Assembly: GCF_022113815.1 (NCBI RefSeq)
Contig: NZ_SGOM01000004.1
Coordinates: forward strand, 62,001 to 126,000
Reading direction: 5' to 3'
Length of the DNA: 64,000 nucleotides
Source: Vibrio cincinnatiensis
GTDB lineage: Bacteria > Pseudomonadota > Gammaproteobacteria > Enterobacterales > Vibrionaceae
Of this stretch, positions 34,233 through 45,798 are shown in pieces (position 1 is the first letter of the stretch; every line of letters starts with the position of its first letter). Below the pieces are notes generated by a model that saw only the letters and a program-made list of their open reading frames with translations, did not search any database and was not told the DNA's origin. A program made the translations under genes and the position numbers.

Positions 34233-34922
34233 ATGTCTAGAAGGATTCTGGTTGTTGAAGACGAGGCACCGATTCGTGAAATGTTGTGCTTTGTTCTTGA
34301 ACAAAAAGGCTATCAGGCGGTAGAAGCGGAAGACTACGATACGGCCGTCGCCAAATTAGCTGAACCGTTTCCAGACCTTGTTCTGCTTGACTGGATGTTA
34401 CCGGGTGGCAGTGGTATTAACTTTATTAAACACATGAAGCGAGAAGAGTTGACCCGCAACATTCCAGTGGTGATGCTGACCGCTCGTGGCGAAGAAGAAG
34501 ATAAAGTTCGTGGTTTGGAAGTGGGGGCGGATGATTACATCACCAAACCTTTCTCGCCAAAAGAGCTCGTGGCTCGGTTAAAAGCGGTGATTCGTCGTGT
34601 TACCCCAACCGCATTGGAAGATGTGATTGATGTGCAAGGGCTTAAGTTAGATCCCGTCTCCCATCGTGTGACGGCTAATGATGAGCCGCTTGATATGGGG
34701 CCGACAGAATTTAAGATGCTACACTTTTTTATGACGCATCAAGAGCGAGTCTACAGCCGTGAGCAGTTGCTGAATAATATTTGGGGCACTAATGTATACG
34801 TGGAAGATAGAACGGTTGATGTACATATTCGACGTTTACGCAAAGCTTTGGAAGACGCTGGGCATGATAAATTGATTCAGACGGTACGTGGCGCAGGTTA
34901 TCGTTTTTCAACAAAAGCTTAA
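34233..34922 (+). CDS. phoB: Phosphate regulon response regulator PhoB
   Basis: PhoB is phosphorylated by PhoR in low phosphate and activates Pho-box promoters. The 229-residue protein has a receiver domain (1-120) with the phosphoacceptor Asp53 in [11 protein letters not shown], acidic Glu9-Asp10, Thr83 and Lys105 regions. An OmpR-type winged-helix domain (about 130-229) follows with HIRRLRKAL and VRGAGYRFS. Very high similarity to E. coli PhoB fixes the start at [13 protein letters not shown]; the in-frame ATG at 34200 is too far upstream. A Pho box lies before it. The gene leads phoB-phoR-pstS. Confidence 0.97.
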   Translation: MSRRILVVEDEAPIREMLCFVLEQKGYQAVEAEDYDTAVAKLAEPFPDLVLLDWMLPGGSGINFIKHMKREELTRNIPVVMLTARGEEEDKVRGLEVGADDYITKPFSPKELVARLKAVIRRVTPTALEDVIDVQGLKLDPVSHRVTANDEPLDMGPTEFKMLHFFMTHQERVYSREQLLNNIWGTNVYVEDRTVDVHIRRLRKALEDAGHDKLIQTVRGAGYRFSTKA

Positions 34923-34943
34923 TAAGATCAACGATGGAGCATT

Positions 34944-36242
34944 ATGGTTGAGCGATTGACTTGGAAGAAGCTGGCTTGGGAGCTGGCTTTTTTTTATCTA
35001 CCTTGGGTGGTTGTAGGGTGGTTTTTTGGTTATATGCCTTGGCTGCTGCTGGCAGCAACGGTATTGCAATTGGTTTGGCACTTGCACAACCAAGTGCGTT
35101 TTTCTGCTTGGCTATGGGATGAGAAGCGTTTAACCCCACCTTCTGGGTCTGGAAATTGGGAATCGCTTTTTAATGGTATTTACCGTTTGCAGCAACGTCA
35201 GCGTAAAAAGCGAAAAGAGCTGACCAATTTAATTCGTCGTTTTCGTAATGGGGCTGAATCGTTACCCGATGCTGTCGTTGTGTTCCGTTCGGAAGGAAAC
35301 ATTGTTTGGTGTAACCGTTTAGCGCAGCATCTGCTCGGTTTTCGTTGGCCCGATGATGCAGGGCAGCCGATCACGAACTTGATTCGTACACCGGATTTTA
35401 TTAAGTATCTGAAAAAAGATGATTTTTCTGAACCGCTCACTATGCGCTCCCCCCTTAATGTAGAGCGATCACTTGAATTGAGGATTGTACCTTATACCGA
35501 AGGAGAGCATTTGATGGTGGTACGAGACGTGACTCAGTTAAAGCAGTTAGAGGGGATGCGTCGTAACTTTTTTGCTAATGTTTCCCATGAATTACGCACT
35601 CCAATGACGGTATTACAAGGGTATTTGGAAATGACCGAAGACCCAGATTTACTCATTGGGCCTATGTGGCCGAAAGCACACAGTGTGATGACCGAACAGT
35701 TGAACCGAATGTCGAGTTTGGTCAATCAACTACTGACCTTATCAAAAATAGAAGCCTCACCCATTCATGAATTAGATGAGGTGGTGGATGTTCCTGCGAT
35801 GCTGGAAGTTCTTGAAAAAGAAGCGGTAAGTTTAAGTGGAGAACACGCGCACAAGGTTCGCTTTATGGTGGATAAACAACTGAAAGTACTGGCAGATGAA
35901 GATCAGCTACGCAGTGCTATTTCTAACCTTGTTTATAATGCGGTGAAATACACTCCACCGGGTGCAGAAGTCAATGTACGCTGGTTTCAAACCCCACAAG
36001 GGGCTTGTTTGGAAGTTCAAGACACAGGGGAAGGTATTGAGCCTCAGCATTTACACCGCTTAACTGAACGTTTTTATCGGGTAGATAAAGCACGTTCTCG
36101 TGATACAGGAGGAAGTGGATTGGGGCTGGCAATTGTGAAGCATGCACTGTCTCACCATGACTCACACCTTGATATTCACAGTGAAGTTGGGGTTGGGAGT
36201 CGTTTTTCTTTTGTTTTACCGAAACGTTTGGTTGTGCGATGA
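34944..36242 (+). CDS. phoR: Phosphate regulon sensor kinase PhoR
   Basis: PhoR is an inner-membrane histidine kinase controlled through PhoU and the Pst transporter. The 432-residue protein has two N-terminal membrane helices (about 10-47) without a real periplasmic domain. A PAS domain follows (about 105-195, [24 protein letters not shown]). His215 in the H box [18 protein letters not shown] is the phosphoacceptor. The ATPase motifs are [11 protein letters not shown] (N), DTGEGIEP (G1) and [12 protein letters not shown] (G2). It follows phoB by 21 bases and overlaps pstS by 4 bases. Confidence 0.96.
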   Translation: MVERLTWKKLAWELAFFYLPWVVVGWFFGYMPWLLLAATVLQLVWHLHNQVRFSAWLWDEKRLTPPSGSGNWESLFNGIYRLQQRQRKKRKELTNLIRRFRNGAESLPDAVVVFRSEGNIVWCNRLAQHLLGFRWPDDAGQPITNLIRTPDFIKYLKKDDFSEPLTMRSPLNVERSLELRIVPYTEGEHLMVVRDVTQLKQLEGMRRNFFANVSHELRTPMTVLQGYLEMTEDPDLLIGPMWPKAHSVMTEQLNRMSSLVNQLLTLSKIEASPIHELDEVVDVPAMLEVLEKEAVSLSGEHAHKVRFMVDKQLKVLADEDQLRSAISNLVYNAVKYTPPGAEVNVRWFQTPQGACLEVQDTGEGIEPQHLHRLTERFYRVDKARSRDTGGSGLGLAIVKHALSHHDSHLDIHSEVGVGSRFSFVLPKRLVVR

Positions 36243-37192
36243 AGTTTAGTCGATTACTGATATTAGGTTTTTTAAGCTTGCAAGCAAGCTTAAGCTATGG
36301 AAAAGAGCTGGCGGTTTATCATAAAACCACGGGAATTTCTGGCAGTTTGTTATCGGTGGGCTCTGATACTTTAGCGGGAATGACGACCTTGTGGGTGGAA
36401 GAATTTAATCAGCTATATCCGAATGTCAATGCGCAAGTGCAAGCTTCGGGGTCTTCTACGGCCCCGCCAGCATTGGCGGAAGGCACGGCGCAATTTGGCC
36501 CGATGAGTCGCCCAATGCGTAGCCGTGAGATTGAAGCATTTGAGCGTGCTTATGGGTATAAACCGACGGAGTTACGGGTTGCCATTGATGCGATAGGTCT
36601 GTTTGCTCACCGTGATAATCCAATAGAGGGGCTCAACTTTGCTCAGCTTGACAGCATTTTTTCCAGCACGTTACGTTGTGGAGCGAGTGAATCGATAGAG
36701 AGTTGGTCTCAGTTAGGGCTTTCTTTTCCTTGGGCCAAACGCCGTATGCAGTTGTTTGGGCGCAATTCGGTGTCGGGCACCTATGGTTACTTTAAGCAAC
36801 ACGCCTTATGTAGTGGGGACTTTACCGCGAATGTCAATGAGCAACCAGGCTCCGCCTCCGTGGTTCAGGCGGTGGCTTCATCAATCAATACGCTTGGGTA
36901 TTCAGGCGTGGGATACCGCGTTTCTGGGGTGAGACTAATCCCTATTGCTCAGCAGGGGAATGACTATATATATCCCACTCACGACAATATTTTGTCTGGT
37001 CGTTATCCGTTATCGCGTTATTTATATGTGTACATTAATAAGCATCCCTCACATCCATTAACCCCTGTTGAGCGTGAATTTATTCGCTTTATTTTTTCAC
37101 AACAGGGGCAAGCATTAGTCAGTAAAGATGGCTATTTACCTATTTCTGCAGAGTTAGCAGAGCAAGAATTGGTTAAAGTCGGCATCAAGTAA
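36239..37192 (+). CDS. pstS: Phosphate-binding periplasmic protein, PstS family
   Basis: The 317-residue substrate-binding protein has a signal peptide of about 21 residues ([10 protein letters not shown]). The PstS-like ligand segments are [43 protein letters not shown] and [15 protein letters not shown], containing the Ser/Thr/Asp/Arg residues expected to hold phosphate. The start overlaps the phoR stop (ATGA), so the binding protein is made with the sensor rather than with the permease genes, which lie 4 kb away behind their own Pho box. This arrangement resembles V. cholerae chromosome 1. Another PstS elsewhere in the genome cannot be excluded. Confidence 0.88.
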   Translation: MKFSRLLILGFLSLQASLSYGKELAVYHKTTGISGSLLSVGSDTLAGMTTLWVEEFNQLYPNVNAQVQASGSSTAPPALAEGTAQFGPMSRPMRSREIEAFERAYGYKPTELRVAIDAIGLFAHRDNPIEGLNFAQLDSIFSSTLRCGASESIESWSQLGLSFPWAKRRMQLFGRNSVSGTYGYFKQHALCSGDFTANVNEQPGSASVVQAVASSINTLGYSGVGYRVSGVRLIPIAQQGNDYIYPTHDNILSGRYPLSRYLYVYINKHPSHPLTPVEREFIRFIFSQQGQALVSKDGYLPISAELAEQELVKVGIK

Positions 37193-37199
37193 TGCCGAC
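37178..37199. terminator. Hairpin spanning the pstS stop, between pstS and ppx
   Basis: GTCGGCAT/ATGCCGAC (8 bp, 6-base loop) covers the pstS stop codon and lies 11 bases from the convergent ppx stop. On the minus strand it is followed by TTTAACC, and on the plus strand by a weak T-rich stretch. It probably acts as a modest bidirectional terminator. Confidence 0.6.
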
Positions 37200-37209
37200 G
37201 AATGCTTCT

Positions 37210-38739
37210 TTAGAATGCCAGTGTCCAGCCAACATTTTTCCAATACTCTTGCTCACTGAGCAGATCGGCATGTAACAGCTTATTGTTTTCTAACCAATGC
37301 GTTTCAGAGCTGAGTAATTGCCACTCATCATCGTGAGCAATTAAGCGCAACTCTGGTAAAGGCTCATCATTTCGTTGGCCATTAACCACAATTGCTAAGC
37401 GTAAAATACGAATTAAGCCGATAATATGTTTTTTCTTAAACAAGCTAAACTCAATCATTTCTCCTAGTTTGAGCGCTTTGCGCTGAAAGCGGGCCAATGT
37501 AGCGAGCACACGTTGTTGCTCACTGTTAAATCCGGGCATATTGGTGTGTTGTAAGATGTAGGCCGAGTGGCGGTGAAACGCTTGTAAATTGATACTTAAC
37601 CCCACTTCATGCAACAAAGCGGCCCATTCCAACAGAGAAAACAGTTCACTGTTAGCTTTTAAACCTAAACTTTCACTGACTTGAGCGAGAAATTCTTTGG
37701 CATAACCTTTCACTTTAGCGGCATGCTCTAAATCGACCAAGTGTTTGCTGGCGAGATGTTCGGTGGTGCGTAACCGGATATCAGTGTATTTAAAGCGATC
37801 CTCCATCTCATACAGCAAACCTTCCCGTAACGCTCCATCGGAAAAGTACATCTCTTTAATTTTCAGAGCGCTAAAAATAGCGGTTAAGATAGCCACCCCT
37901 GCGGCAAATACCGGCTTTCTATCCTCAGTGAGACCTTCTAATTGAATCTCATCAATACTGGCCCACACACACAGTTTTTCAGTCAGCTTACATAATCGTT
38001 CTTGTGTGATAAGCCCATCTTCTTCTCCTAATCCGACCAAGACTTCATTGATGGCTTTGACGGTTCCAGATGAACCAAACGCCATCTGCCAACCTTTTTT
38101 ACGATATTGACTGGCAATGGATTCCAGTTTTTGTTCAGCAGCCAGAATCGCTTGAGCAAACTTTTTCTTGGAGAGTTTGCCATTAGCAAAAAAACGTTCG
38201 GTATAGCTGACGCACCCCATTTGCTTACTATTGACCAGTTCGGCTTCAAAGCCTTGTCCTATCACAATTTCAGTACTGCCGCCGCCAATATCGACCACTA
38301 ACATCGAATCGGCTTGGGGCTGGGTATGAGCGACCCCAAGATAAATTAAGCGAGCTTCTTCACTGCCGGGGATGATTTCGATAGGGAATGGAATAACATC
38401 ACGAGCACGTTGTAAAAAAAGGTGCGCGTTATTGGCTTGACGAAGTGTATGCGTTGCAGCAATGCGTACATTATCAGAAGTAAAGCCTTGTAGGCGTTCA
38501 GCAAACATGGCTAAACACTCAAGCCCTCGCTCCATGGCGGCATGGTCTAAGTTTTTTTGCTCATCAAGGCCTGCCGCTAAACGAACCCGCTGCTTATGTC
38601 GGCTGATCAGTTGCAAGTCTTGTTCGACGACTTTAGCGACCACCATATGAAAACTATTTGAGCCAAGATCAATCGCAGCGATTTCACGGCTGACTGCTGC
38701 TTCGTGGGAATGACCGTTATCGTGTTGCGTTGTGTTCAT
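37210..38739 (-). CDS. ppx: Exopolyphosphatase Ppx
   Basis: Ppx releases phosphate from the ends of polyphosphate chains. The 509-residue protein has the ASKHA fold of the Ppx/GppA family: [19 protein letters not shown] (phosphate-1 loop), the catalytic Glu region [28 protein letters not shown], and the C-terminal HD-like helical domain ([25 protein letters not shown]). The start lies 23 bases inside the end of ppk in another frame, so synthesis and degradation of polyphosphate are encoded as one operon. It converges with pstS. Confidence 0.95.
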   Translation of the reverse strand: MNTTQHDNGHSHEAAVSREIAAIDLGSNSFHMVVAKVVEQDLQLISRHKQRVRLAAGLDEQKNLDHAAMERGLECLAMFAERLQGFTSDNVRIAATHTLRQANNAHLFLQRARDVIPFPIEIIPGSEEARLIYLGVAHTQPQADSMLVVDIGGGSTEIVIGQGFEAELVNSKQMGCVSYTERFFANGKLSKKKFAQAILAAEQKLESIASQYRKKGWQMAFGSSGTVKAINEVLVGLGEEDGLITQERLCKLTEKLCVWASIDEIQLEGLTEDRKPVFAAGVAILTAIFSALKIKEMYFSDGALREGLLYEMEDRFKYTDIRLRTTEHLASKHLVDLEHAAKVKGYAKEFLAQVSESLGLKANSELFSLLEWAALLHEVGLSINLQAFHRHSAYILQHTNMPGFNSEQQRVLATLARFQRKALKLGEMIEFSLFKKKHIIGLIRILRLAIVVNGQRNDEPLPELRLIAHDDEWQLLSSETHWLENNKLLHADLLSEQEYWKNVGWTLAF

Positions 38740-40825
38740 GATGATCCAGTTGCCCTTTGCTTTTTCGTGTTTCTCTTTCTATCTGTTTAAGATAGTCATA
38801 AATCGCTAACTGTGACCGTATTTTCTTACGATTTCCTCGTTTGATATAGCGGTTGCTCATTTCTTTATCGACGACTCGTGCTTTTACCGTATCAGTAAAT
38901 TGGATATTGATGATATCGATAATTCGCTGTTTTAAGCGAGCATCTCGAACCGGAGCGGTGACTTCTATCCTGTGGTCGATATTACGTGTCATCCAATCGG
39001 CTGATGAAATATAGACTAATGGATCGCCATCATTGTGGGTAATAAGCACGCGAGGGTGCTCTAAGAAGCGATCAACAATACTGATGATGGAAATATTATC
39101 ACTCACTCCAGCCACTCCGGGGACTAACGAGCACATTCCCCGAATGATCATTTTAATTTTAACGCCAGAACTGCTGGCTCCATACAGTTTATTAATGAGC
39201 CCTTTGTCTACCAAGTTATTAACTTTAATGATGATTTCACTTTTTTTCCCCTGTTTAGCATTAGCGATTTCGGCATCAATTAATCGATACAATTGTGTTC
39301 GGCTATTGCGTGGAGAGACTAACAGTTGGTTAAACTTAACTGGGCGAAATGGGTTTTCAATATAACCAAATACATTACGGACTTCTCCAGTCAGTTCTTT
39401 ATCGGCCGTGAGTAGGGAAAAATCGGTATAAATACGTGCCGTTTTTTCATGGAAATTTCCGGTCCCAATATGGGCATAGCGCACGATCTCTCTCTCTTCC
39501 CTACGAGTAATTAACAGTAATTTGGCGTGTATTTTCATCCCTGGTACACCGAACAGTACATTGACTCCCGCCTCAGTCAGTACCCGGGACCACTCAATAT
39601 TGGCTTCTTCATCAAATCGGGCCTGTAACTCAACGACTACGACCACACGTTTACCGTTATGCACGGCATCTATCAGCGAGTTCATCAGGCGCGAGTCTTT
39701 TGCTACACGGTAAATATTAATCTTTATGCTTATGACCTTTGGGTCAAAGGAGGCTTGTCTTACGAGTTCAGTAATGTGTTCAAAGCTATGGTAAGGGTAG
39801 TGCAGCAGGATATCTTGTGCGCGAATGGCATCAAACGCATTGGGATACCCGTCGAAGTCAGCACAGTTTAGTGGTGGTAACGGGCGGTTTTCCAAATAGT
39901 CACGTCCGACATTAGGAAAGGCAATGAAGTCTTTAAAATTATGGTAACGCCCGCCGGGTAGTAGGCTGTCATAATGAGAGATTTTCAGTTTCTCACATAG
40001 GAAGGAAAGCATGGCTGGTGGCATTTCTCGCTCATAGACAAAACGTACTGGCATGGCCGTTAAGCGTTGGCTTAAGCCTTCTGAAAGTTGTTCTAACAAG
40101 CTGTATTCGACTTCTCTACTTAAATCATATTCCGCATCTCTTGTCATTTTCATCGCGTAGCCAGTGAGCGTGTCATACTCGAAAAAGCCACGAAAAATAT
40201 CATCTAAGCAGTGGCGAATGATGTTATCTAACAGAATAATGGTTTTTCGGCCTTTACCTTTTTGTTCGGGCACCATGACAAAACGAGGCAGGTGATCGGT
40301 GGGGATCTCTATTAACGCGTAACTAGAGTTTTCTCCCTTTTTTAGATCTACCGCAATATAGGCGTATTCATCTTTCAAAAACTGTAAGACATCAATATCA
40401 TCACGCATCAATAAAGGCGTGATATGAGGCAAAACCTCTTTATGAAAATATTTACTGATCCACCGTTGTTGTACGCTATCGAGCTGGGTTTCATTCACTA
40501 AAAAAATTCGTCGCCGAGCCATTTCGAGAATGATGTCGTTGTAGAGATTGTCAAAGTCTTGATTGAGCTTAAATGCTTTATTTTGCATTCGTGTCAGCAA
40601 ATGTTTTGAGGTGTCTTTCACCCCTTGCTCTCGATTAATTAAAATTCGCCTTTTAACATCGGAGAAGCGAACTTTATAAAACTCATCTAAGTTATTGGAA
40701 AAGATACCTAAAAATCGAATTCTTTCGACTAAAGGAACGCTTTTGTCTGCCGCTTCTTGCAAGACGCGTTCATTAAACGATAGCCAACTTAATTCTTTAT
40801 CGATATACAACTTTTCCGTACTCAT
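38717..40825 (-). CDS. ppk: Polyphosphate kinase Ppk1
   Basis: Ppk1 makes polyphosphate from ATP at the membrane. The 702-residue protein (E. coli 688) opens with the N domain ([18 protein letters not shown]) and ends with the phospholipase-D-like C1/C2 domains. The autophosphorylated His lies in [14 protein letters not shown] and the second active-site His region is [37 protein letters not shown] and [23 protein letters not shown] are conserved. It is divergent from pstC. A three-unit Pho-box-like array on its own strand suggests that it too responds to PhoB. Confidence 0.96.
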   Translation of the reverse strand: MSTEKLYIDKELSWLSFNERVLQEAADKSVPLVERIRFLGIFSNNLDEFYKVRFSDVKRRILINREQGVKDTSKHLLTRMQNKAFKLNQDFDNLYNDIILEMARRRIFLVNETQLDSVQQRWISKYFHKEVLPHITPLLMRDDIDVLQFLKDEYAYIAVDLKKGENSSYALIEIPTDHLPRFVMVPEQKGKGRKTIILLDNIIRHCLDDIFRGFFEYDTLTGYAMKMTRDAEYDLSREVEYSLLEQLSEGLSQRLTAMPVRFVYEREMPPAMLSFLCEKLKISHYDSLLPGGRYHNFKDFIAFPNVGRDYLENRPLPPLNCADFDGYPNAFDAIRAQDILLHYPYHSFEHITELVRQASFDPKVISIKINIYRVAKDSRLMNSLIDAVHNGKRVVVVVELQARFDEEANIEWSRVLTEAGVNVLFGVPGMKIHAKLLLITRREEREIVRYAHIGTGNFHEKTARIYTDFSLLTADKELTGEVRNVFGYIENPFRPVKFNQLLVSPRNSRTQLYRLIDAEIANAKQGKKSEIIIKVNNLVDKGLINKLYGASSSGVKIKMIIRGMCSLVPGVAGVSDNISIISIVDRFLEHPRVLITHNDGDPLVYISSADWMTRNIDHRIEVTAPVRDARLKQRIIDIINIQFTDTVKARVVDKEMSNRYIKRGNRKKIRSQLAIYDYLKQIERETRKSKGQLDHHEHNATR

Positions 40826-40872
40826 TCTTTTGCCCTTCTACTACTGTTAATGACGCTGGTTTTATGCAAACT

Positions 40873-40901
40873 AGGCAAGTTATGTGACACATTTATTGCA
40901 A
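40873..40901 (-). promoter_or_regulatory. Possible Pho box of ppk
   Basis: On the minus strand TTGCAAT-AAAT-GTGTCAC-ATAA-CTTGCCT gives three units at exact 11-base spacing, with GTGTCAC the best match to the PhoB unit and the outer two degenerate. It lies 48-76 bases upstream of the ppk start. It is weaker than the boxes before phoB and pstC. Confidence 0.5.
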
Positions 40902-40949
40902 AAAACGTTAGTATGCAGAGTTGTTTTATTTTCAGTCGGTTATTGTGAG

Positions 40950-40983
40950 CTGTAATATAATCGTCACGTATTTGAAATAGAAT
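40950..40983 (+). promoter_or_regulatory. Pho box and -10 element of pstCAB-phoU
   Basis: CTGTAAT-ATAA-TCGTCAC-GTAT (40950-40971) matches two PhoB units 11 bases apart. TAGAAT at 40978-40983 is a good -10 element 10 bases after the second unit, the standard PhoB geometry. The pstC start lies about 100 bases downstream. Confidence 0.85.
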
Positions 40984-41088
40984 ATCGAGTTAACAACAAA
41001 ATACCTGATATTAACCCATCGCTGAAAGCTTATGTTTTCACCAAGGTGTGTGTACTTTGGTGTTCAGCCCGTCAAATAAAAAGGATAG

Positions 41089-43296
41089 ATGACATTCATG
41101 GCTTACGTCGAATTCTCATTACAAGAACGCGATCGTAAACGGTTGATTAAAGACCGTATGATCCGTTTTGCTGTAACGTGTGGCGGGGTAAGTGTATTAG
41201 GGGCATTGATTTTAATTTTTGTCTATCTTGCCTTAGTCGCTCTGCCTTTGTTTGGCGATGCGAAACTGACCCCCGATGTTGCGCAGCTAGCATTGCCTGA
41301 GAGTGAACCTCAAATATTGGCCATTGATGATTACGGTGAACATCTGTTTGTTGTTACCGAGCAAGGTCAAATTCAGTTTTGGCCAGTGAATGCGCCAACC
41401 CCCACTCCCCTCTGGGAGCAGACATTGTCTTTTCACCCAGAATGGATTGTGAAAGGAAATCCTCAAAATGGCTGGTTTTTGGTGCTAGATAACCAGCACC
41501 GGCCACAGATTGCTCGTCCTCTTTTTCATTATTCGGTTGAAAAGCAAGGGCGAGTATTTACTCCTCGACTTGAGTCATGGCCGCTTCCTGAGAATCTGAC
41601 GATTGCACCGAGCGAGCAAAAAATTCGGTTATTGAGTTTTGCGGTAGCGCGGCCGGATGTCTATTTTGCGAGTTATTTAAGTGATGGAAAAGTGGTCGTT
41701 CGCTGGGTTTCAGAGGGGGGGGCGCTTGTGAACGAAGCCGTATTGGCTCAGCGTTATCCGCAGCTTGATCAACTCTTGATGACTCCGGATGGTAAAACGC
41801 TGTATCTACGTCAAGGCGATCAATTATCGGTTGTTCAGCAAGAAGGACAACGCTATCAATTGCGTGAACAAGTTGACTTAAGCCAAGGGAATGCAGAGCA
41901 AACGGTATCGGGAATAACCTTACTGGCGGGCGCGCACTCTTTACTGGTTACGTATGAGAATGGGAACGTCAGCCAATGGTTTGATGTGTTAGAAAGGGGA
42001 GCAAGAACTTTAGCTCCGATTCGTCATTTTCATTTGGCTCCCCACATTCGGTTATTACTGCCTGATACTAACCGTAAAGGGTTTTATACGTTTTATCCTA
42101 ATGGCACGTTGCAAAGCCATTATACTACCAGCGAAAAGCTGGTGTTATTTGAGCGAGTATTACCACAGGCTCCTCGTCTTGCAGCAATGTCTGACAACGA
42201 GCATTATCTGATTATGTTTGCTCAGGGTATCGCTCGAATTGCTGAAGTCGACAATCCACACCCGGAAGTCTCGTTTCGTTCGTTATGGCGTAAAATCTGG
42301 TATGAAAGCTACCCTGAGCCACAGTTTGTTTGGCAATCTACCTCTGCAGATAATGATTTTGAAGCCAAACTCAGTTTAGTCCCCATAGCTTTTGGAACAT
42401 TAAAAGCGGCCTTTTATGCGATGTTGTTTGCCGTACCCATTGCGGTGTTAGCAGCGATTTATACTGCTTATTTTATGGCACCGTCCATGCGCCGTGTGGT
42501 TAAGCCCACCATTGAGTTAATGGAAGCATTGCCCACGGTTATTATCGGTTTTTTAGCGGGTTTATGGCTCGCACCGATTGTTGAAAACCACCTTGCTGCT
42601 GTCGTCACTCTACTGATTGGGTTGCCATTATCAACGGTGTTCATTGGGTTGCTCTGGTCTTGGTTGCCCAAGCGTATAGTGGGGCGAGGGTTAGTTGAAT
42701 GGCATGCTCTAATGTTAATCCCACTTCTATTGGGGTTGATTGCTGTGACCTTGTCTTATAGTCATGAACTGGAACAAGCCTTCTTTGCTGGGGATATTTT
42801 GCTTTATTTGCAAGAGCGCGGCATTGGCTTTGATCAACGCAATGCGTTGGTCGTCGGTATGGCAATGGGGTTTGCTGTGATTCCGACTATTTTTACCATT
42901 GCCGAAGATGCTATTTTCTCTGTTCCTAAGCATTTGTCGGATGGGTCATTAGCATTGGGGGCGACAGCTTGGCAAACCTTACTTCGGGTGGTGCTCTTAA
43001 CCGCAAGTCCGGGGATTTTTTCAGCAGTGATGATGGGCTTAGGAAGAGCGGTTGGCGAAACGATGATTGTTCTGATGGCGACGGGAAATACACCGCTTTT
43101 AGACTGGAATATTTTGGAAGGAATGCGCACCTTATCGGCCAATATTGCGGTCGAACTTCCTGAGTCGGAAGTGGCTAGCTCTCACTATCGAATTTTATTC
43201 CTATCGGCTTTATTGCTCTTTCTGTTTACTTTTGTTGTTAATTCATTAGCAGAATGGGTACGTCAGCGCTTACGTACTCGATATCGTTCGTTGTGA
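41089..43296 (+). CDS. pstC: Phosphate ABC transporter permease PstC with large periplasmic insertion
   Basis: The 735-residue protein is more than twice the usual PstC length of about 320. One membrane helix (about 25-50) is followed by roughly 390 residues of beta-rich, extracytoplasmic sequence resembling a WD/beta-propeller (repeated blocks such as ILAIDDYGEHLFVVTEQGQIQFW). The normal permease part then runs from about residue 435 to 735, with ALPTVIIGFLAGLWLAP and the EAA-type loop [26 protein letters not shown]. Long PstC proteins occur in Vibrio, Shewanella and Pseudomonas. AAGGA lies close to this ATG; an in-frame ATG at 41098 is equally possible. It is the first gene of pstCAB-phoU. 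Confidence 0.92.
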   Translation: MTFMAYVEFSLQERDRKRLIKDRMIRFAVTCGGVSVLGALILIFVYLALVALPLFGDAKLTPDVAQLALPESEPQILAIDDYGEHLFVVTEQGQIQFWPVNAPTPTPLWEQTLSFHPEWIVKGNPQNGWFLVLDNQHRPQIARPLFHYSVEKQGRVFTPRLESWPLPENLTIAPSEQKIRLLSFAVARPDVYFASYLSDGKVVVRWVSEGGALVNEAVLAQRYPQLDQLLMTPDGKTLYLRQGDQLSVVQQEGQRYQLREQVDLSQGNAEQTVSGITLLAGAHSLLVTYENGNVSQWFDVLERGARTLAPIRHFHLAPHIRLLLPDTNRKGFYTFYPNGTLQSHYTTSEKLVLFERVLPQAPRLAAMSDNEHYLIMFAQGIARIAEVDNPHPEVSFRSLWRKIWYESYPEPQFVWQSTSADNDFEAKLSLVPIAFGTLKAAFYAMLFAVPIAVLAAIYTAYFMAPSMRRVVKPTIELMEALPTVIIGFLAGLWLAPIVENHLAAVVTLLIGLPLSTVFIGLLWSWLPKRIVGRGLVEWHALMLIPLLLGLIAVTLSYSHELEQAFFAGDILLYLQERGIGFDQRNALVVGMAMGFAVIPTIFTIAEDAIFSVPKHLSDGSLALGATAWQTLLRVVLLTASPGIFSAVMMGLGRAVGETMIVLMATGNTPLLDWNILEGMRTLSANIAVELPESEVASSHYRILFLSALLLFLFTFVVNSLAEWVRQRLRTRYRSL

Positions 43297-43308
43297 TAGG
43301 AGGCCGAG

Positions 43309-44952
43309 ATGAAAATGCTACAGTCATTTAAAACAGGTGCTCCTTGGATATGGTTAACCGGAGGTGCAGTCAGTATTAGCTTAATTTCGGTCTTAATGCT
43401 TTTACTGCTCATTGGCTGGAAAGGATTAACCTATTTTTGGCCCGCCCCTCTTTATCAATGGGAAACGGAACAAGGGCAACGTTTAATTGGGCAATTGTAT
43501 GCCAGTGAAACGGTATCGATTAGTCATTTGCATGAGATGGGAATTGCACTCCCTGATGACGTCGAACAGCATGCTCAGCGGCTTAATATTAAGGTCGCTA
43601 ACCGTGAGCGCTATGATGCAGATTTCATTTCTATCTTAGATCTTAAACTCTCTTCTCCGACTCAACCTTCCGGCTGGTTGGTGGTGGAGCGTACACGTGA
43701 TGGGCAGTTTTACGGTAAACCAGTCGGTTTTGAACCCGGTGATGGCCAGCATCGAACACAGGTTGATGTGTGGTTACCACAAGCATTTGCTGAGGCGCAG
43801 CAAATTAGAGCGCAGATTGATCACTTAATTCATCAATCCATTCGCTCTTTTGGACATCAATTAGACACATTACGTTTTGAGCAGCAACAGGCACGTCGTC
43901 GCTCGGTGAATGAGCAAGAAAAAAGTACTATTTCTCATCAGATACAGCAACTTGAGGAAAAACTATCCATGGCTGAAGGTGAGTTAGATAAGTTACGTCA
44001 GCAATTGGATAGCCAAGTGTTATTGGTGGAAGAAATGGGCGGTGCGATCGTTAGAATTCCACTCAGTCAGATTTTGGACTACTGGTATCCGAATGATATG
44101 AATGATTGGCAAAAACTCTACCAGTGGGGAAAACAGTTATGGGGTTTTTTGTCAGACAATCCGCGTGAGTCTAACTCTGAAGGGGGCGTTTTCCCGGCAA
44201 TCTTTGGTACGGTATTGTTAGTCTTGCTGATGTCGATCATTGTGATGCCTCTTGGGATTGTCGCAGCGGTATACCTCAATGAATATGCGAAAGATAACGC
44301 GTTTACCCGTTTAATTCGAGTTGCCGTAATTAACTTAGCTGGTGTGCCATCGATCGTGTATGGAGTCTTTGGGCTCGGTTTTTTTGTGTATACCATTGGA
44401 GCCAGTATCGATAACCTTCTTTATGCTGATCGTTTGCCTGCCCCCACGTTTGGCACTCCGGGGTTATTATGGGCCGCGTTGACTCTGGCTGTACTGACTT
44501 TACCTGTGGTCATTGTCACAACAGAAGAAGGGCTGACCCGTATTCCCGTTTCCGTTCGTCATGGCTCTTTAGCATTAGGTGCGACGCAATTTGAAACGAT
44601 TTGGCGTATCGTATTACCTATGGCGAGTCCTGCGATGATCACCGGGTTAATTCTGGCGATAGCTCGTGCTGCTGGAGAAGTTGCGCCGTTAATGTTGGTC
44701 GGTGCGGTAAAACTGGCTTCAAACTTACCTGTGGATGGCGAATTTCCCTTTGTGCATTTAGAGCGAAAATTCATGCATTTAGGTTTTCATATCTATGATG
44801 TTGGGTTTCAAACTACCAATATTGAAGCTGCGCGGCCATTGGTGTACGCCACGGCTTTTCTCTTGGTGACGGTTGTTGTGAGTTTAAATTTAACGGCAAT
44901 ACATATTCGCAATAATTTGCGTGAGAAATATCGAACTTTAGGACAAGATTAA
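43309..44952 (+). CDS. pstA: Phosphate ABC transporter permease PstA with N-terminal extension
   Basis: The 547-residue protein is nearly double the usual PstA length of about 295. After one helix (about 14-38) comes about 240 residues of periplasmic sequence, including a likely coiled coil (about 165-240, rich in Gln/Glu/Leu: [23 protein letters not shown]). The standard permease domain follows (about 290-540), with [18 protein letters not shown] and the EAA-type loop [26 protein letters not shown]. Both permeases in this operon carry extra external domains, so they probably interact. It starts 12 bases after pstC. Confidence 0.92.
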   Translation: MKMLQSFKTGAPWIWLTGGAVSISLISVLMLLLLIGWKGLTYFWPAPLYQWETEQGQRLIGQLYASETVSISHLHEMGIALPDDVEQHAQRLNIKVANRERYDADFISILDLKLSSPTQPSGWLVVERTRDGQFYGKPVGFEPGDGQHRTQVDVWLPQAFAEAQQIRAQIDHLIHQSIRSFGHQLDTLRFEQQQARRRSVNEQEKSTISHQIQQLEEKLSMAEGELDKLRQQLDSQVLLVEEMGGAIVRIPLSQILDYWYPNDMNDWQKLYQWGKQLWGFLSDNPRESNSEGGVFPAIFGTVLLVLLMSIIVMPLGIVAAVYLNEYAKDNAFTRLIRVAVINLAGVPSIVYGVFGLGFFVYTIGASIDNLLYADRLPAPTFGTPGLLWAALTLAVLTLPVVIVTTEEGLTRIPVSVRHGSLALGATQFETIWRIVLPMASPAMITGLILAIARAAGEVAPLMLVGAVKLASNLPVDGEFPFVHLERKFMHLGFHIYDVGFQTTNIEAARPLVYATAFLLVTVVVSLNLTAIHIRNNLREKYRTLGQD

Positions 44953-44954
44953 TC

Positions 44955-45773
44955 ATGTTTTCTGCCAACCAAACATTAGGTTATCAGCCCCCTTTGGATG
45001 TGAATAACTTAACTGATAAGCAAACCTCCATCTCGATTGAAGGGTTGAGCTTGTATTACCAGCAAACTCGGGCGTTAAACGATATTTCGATGCGTATTCC
45101 CAAAGGTCAGGTAACGGCATTTATCGGTCCGTCTGGCTGTGGTAAGTCCACCTTACTGCGCTGTATTAATCGTATGAACGATCTGGTCGAAGGTTGTCGA
45201 GTGGAAGGCGCGGTTAAATTGCATGGTAAAAATGTTTATGCTCCGGATGTGGACGTTCCCACTTTACGTCGCCGTGTTGGTATGGTGTTTCAGCGGCCAA
45301 ATCCTTTTCCTAAATCTATTTATGAAAATGTAATTTATGGGTTACGCTTACAAGGCATCAAAAATAGCCGTACACTGGATGATGCCGCAGAACACTCCTT
45401 ACGAGCGGCCGCTTTGTGGGATGAAGTGAAGCATCGTTTGCATGAAAATGCTTTTGGTTTATCGGGAGGGCAACAACAACGGTTGGTGATTGCTCGAGCC
45501 ATTGCCATTGAACCCGAAGTGTTACTGCTTGATGAGCCAACATCGGCTTTGGATCCCATCTCAACCTTGACCATTGAAGAATTGATCCACGATTTAAAAA
45601 CCAAATACACAGTGGTTATCGTGACGCATAATATGCAGCAAGCGGCTCGGGTGAGTGATCACACCGCTTTTATTCACATGGGAAAACTCATCGAATACTC
45701 CGATACCGACTCTATTTTTACCTCCCCATTGAAAAAGCAGACAGAAGACTACATTACCGGAAGATACGGTTAA
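44955..45773 (+). CDS. pstB: Phosphate ABC transporter ATP-binding protein PstB
   Basis: PstB is the ATPase of the high-affinity phosphate importer and also relays phosphate status to PhoR with PhoU. In 272 residues it shows Walker [20 protein letters not shown], the Q loop [16 protein letters not shown] typical of PstB, the signature LSGGQQQRL, Walker [14 protein letters not shown] and the switch His in [10 protein letters not shown]. The C-terminal [10 protein letters not shown] is also typical. It follows pstA by 2 bases and precedes phoU by 25. Confidence 0.97.
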   Translation: MFSANQTLGYQPPLDVNNLTDKQTSISIEGLSLYYQQTRALNDISMRIPKGQVTAFIGPSGCGKSTLLRCINRMNDLVEGCRVEGAVKLHGKNVYAPDVDVPTLRRRVGMVFQRPNPFPKSIYENVIYGLRLQGIKNSRTLDDAAEHSLRAAALWDEVKHRLHENAFGLSGGQQQRLVIARAIAIEPEVLLLDEPTSALDPISTLTIEELIHDLKTKYTVVIVTHNMQQAARVSDHTAFIHMGKLIEYSDTDSIFTSPLKKQTEDYITGRYG

Positions 45774-45798
45774 TTTAATCATAAGGTAGGAAGCGAAC

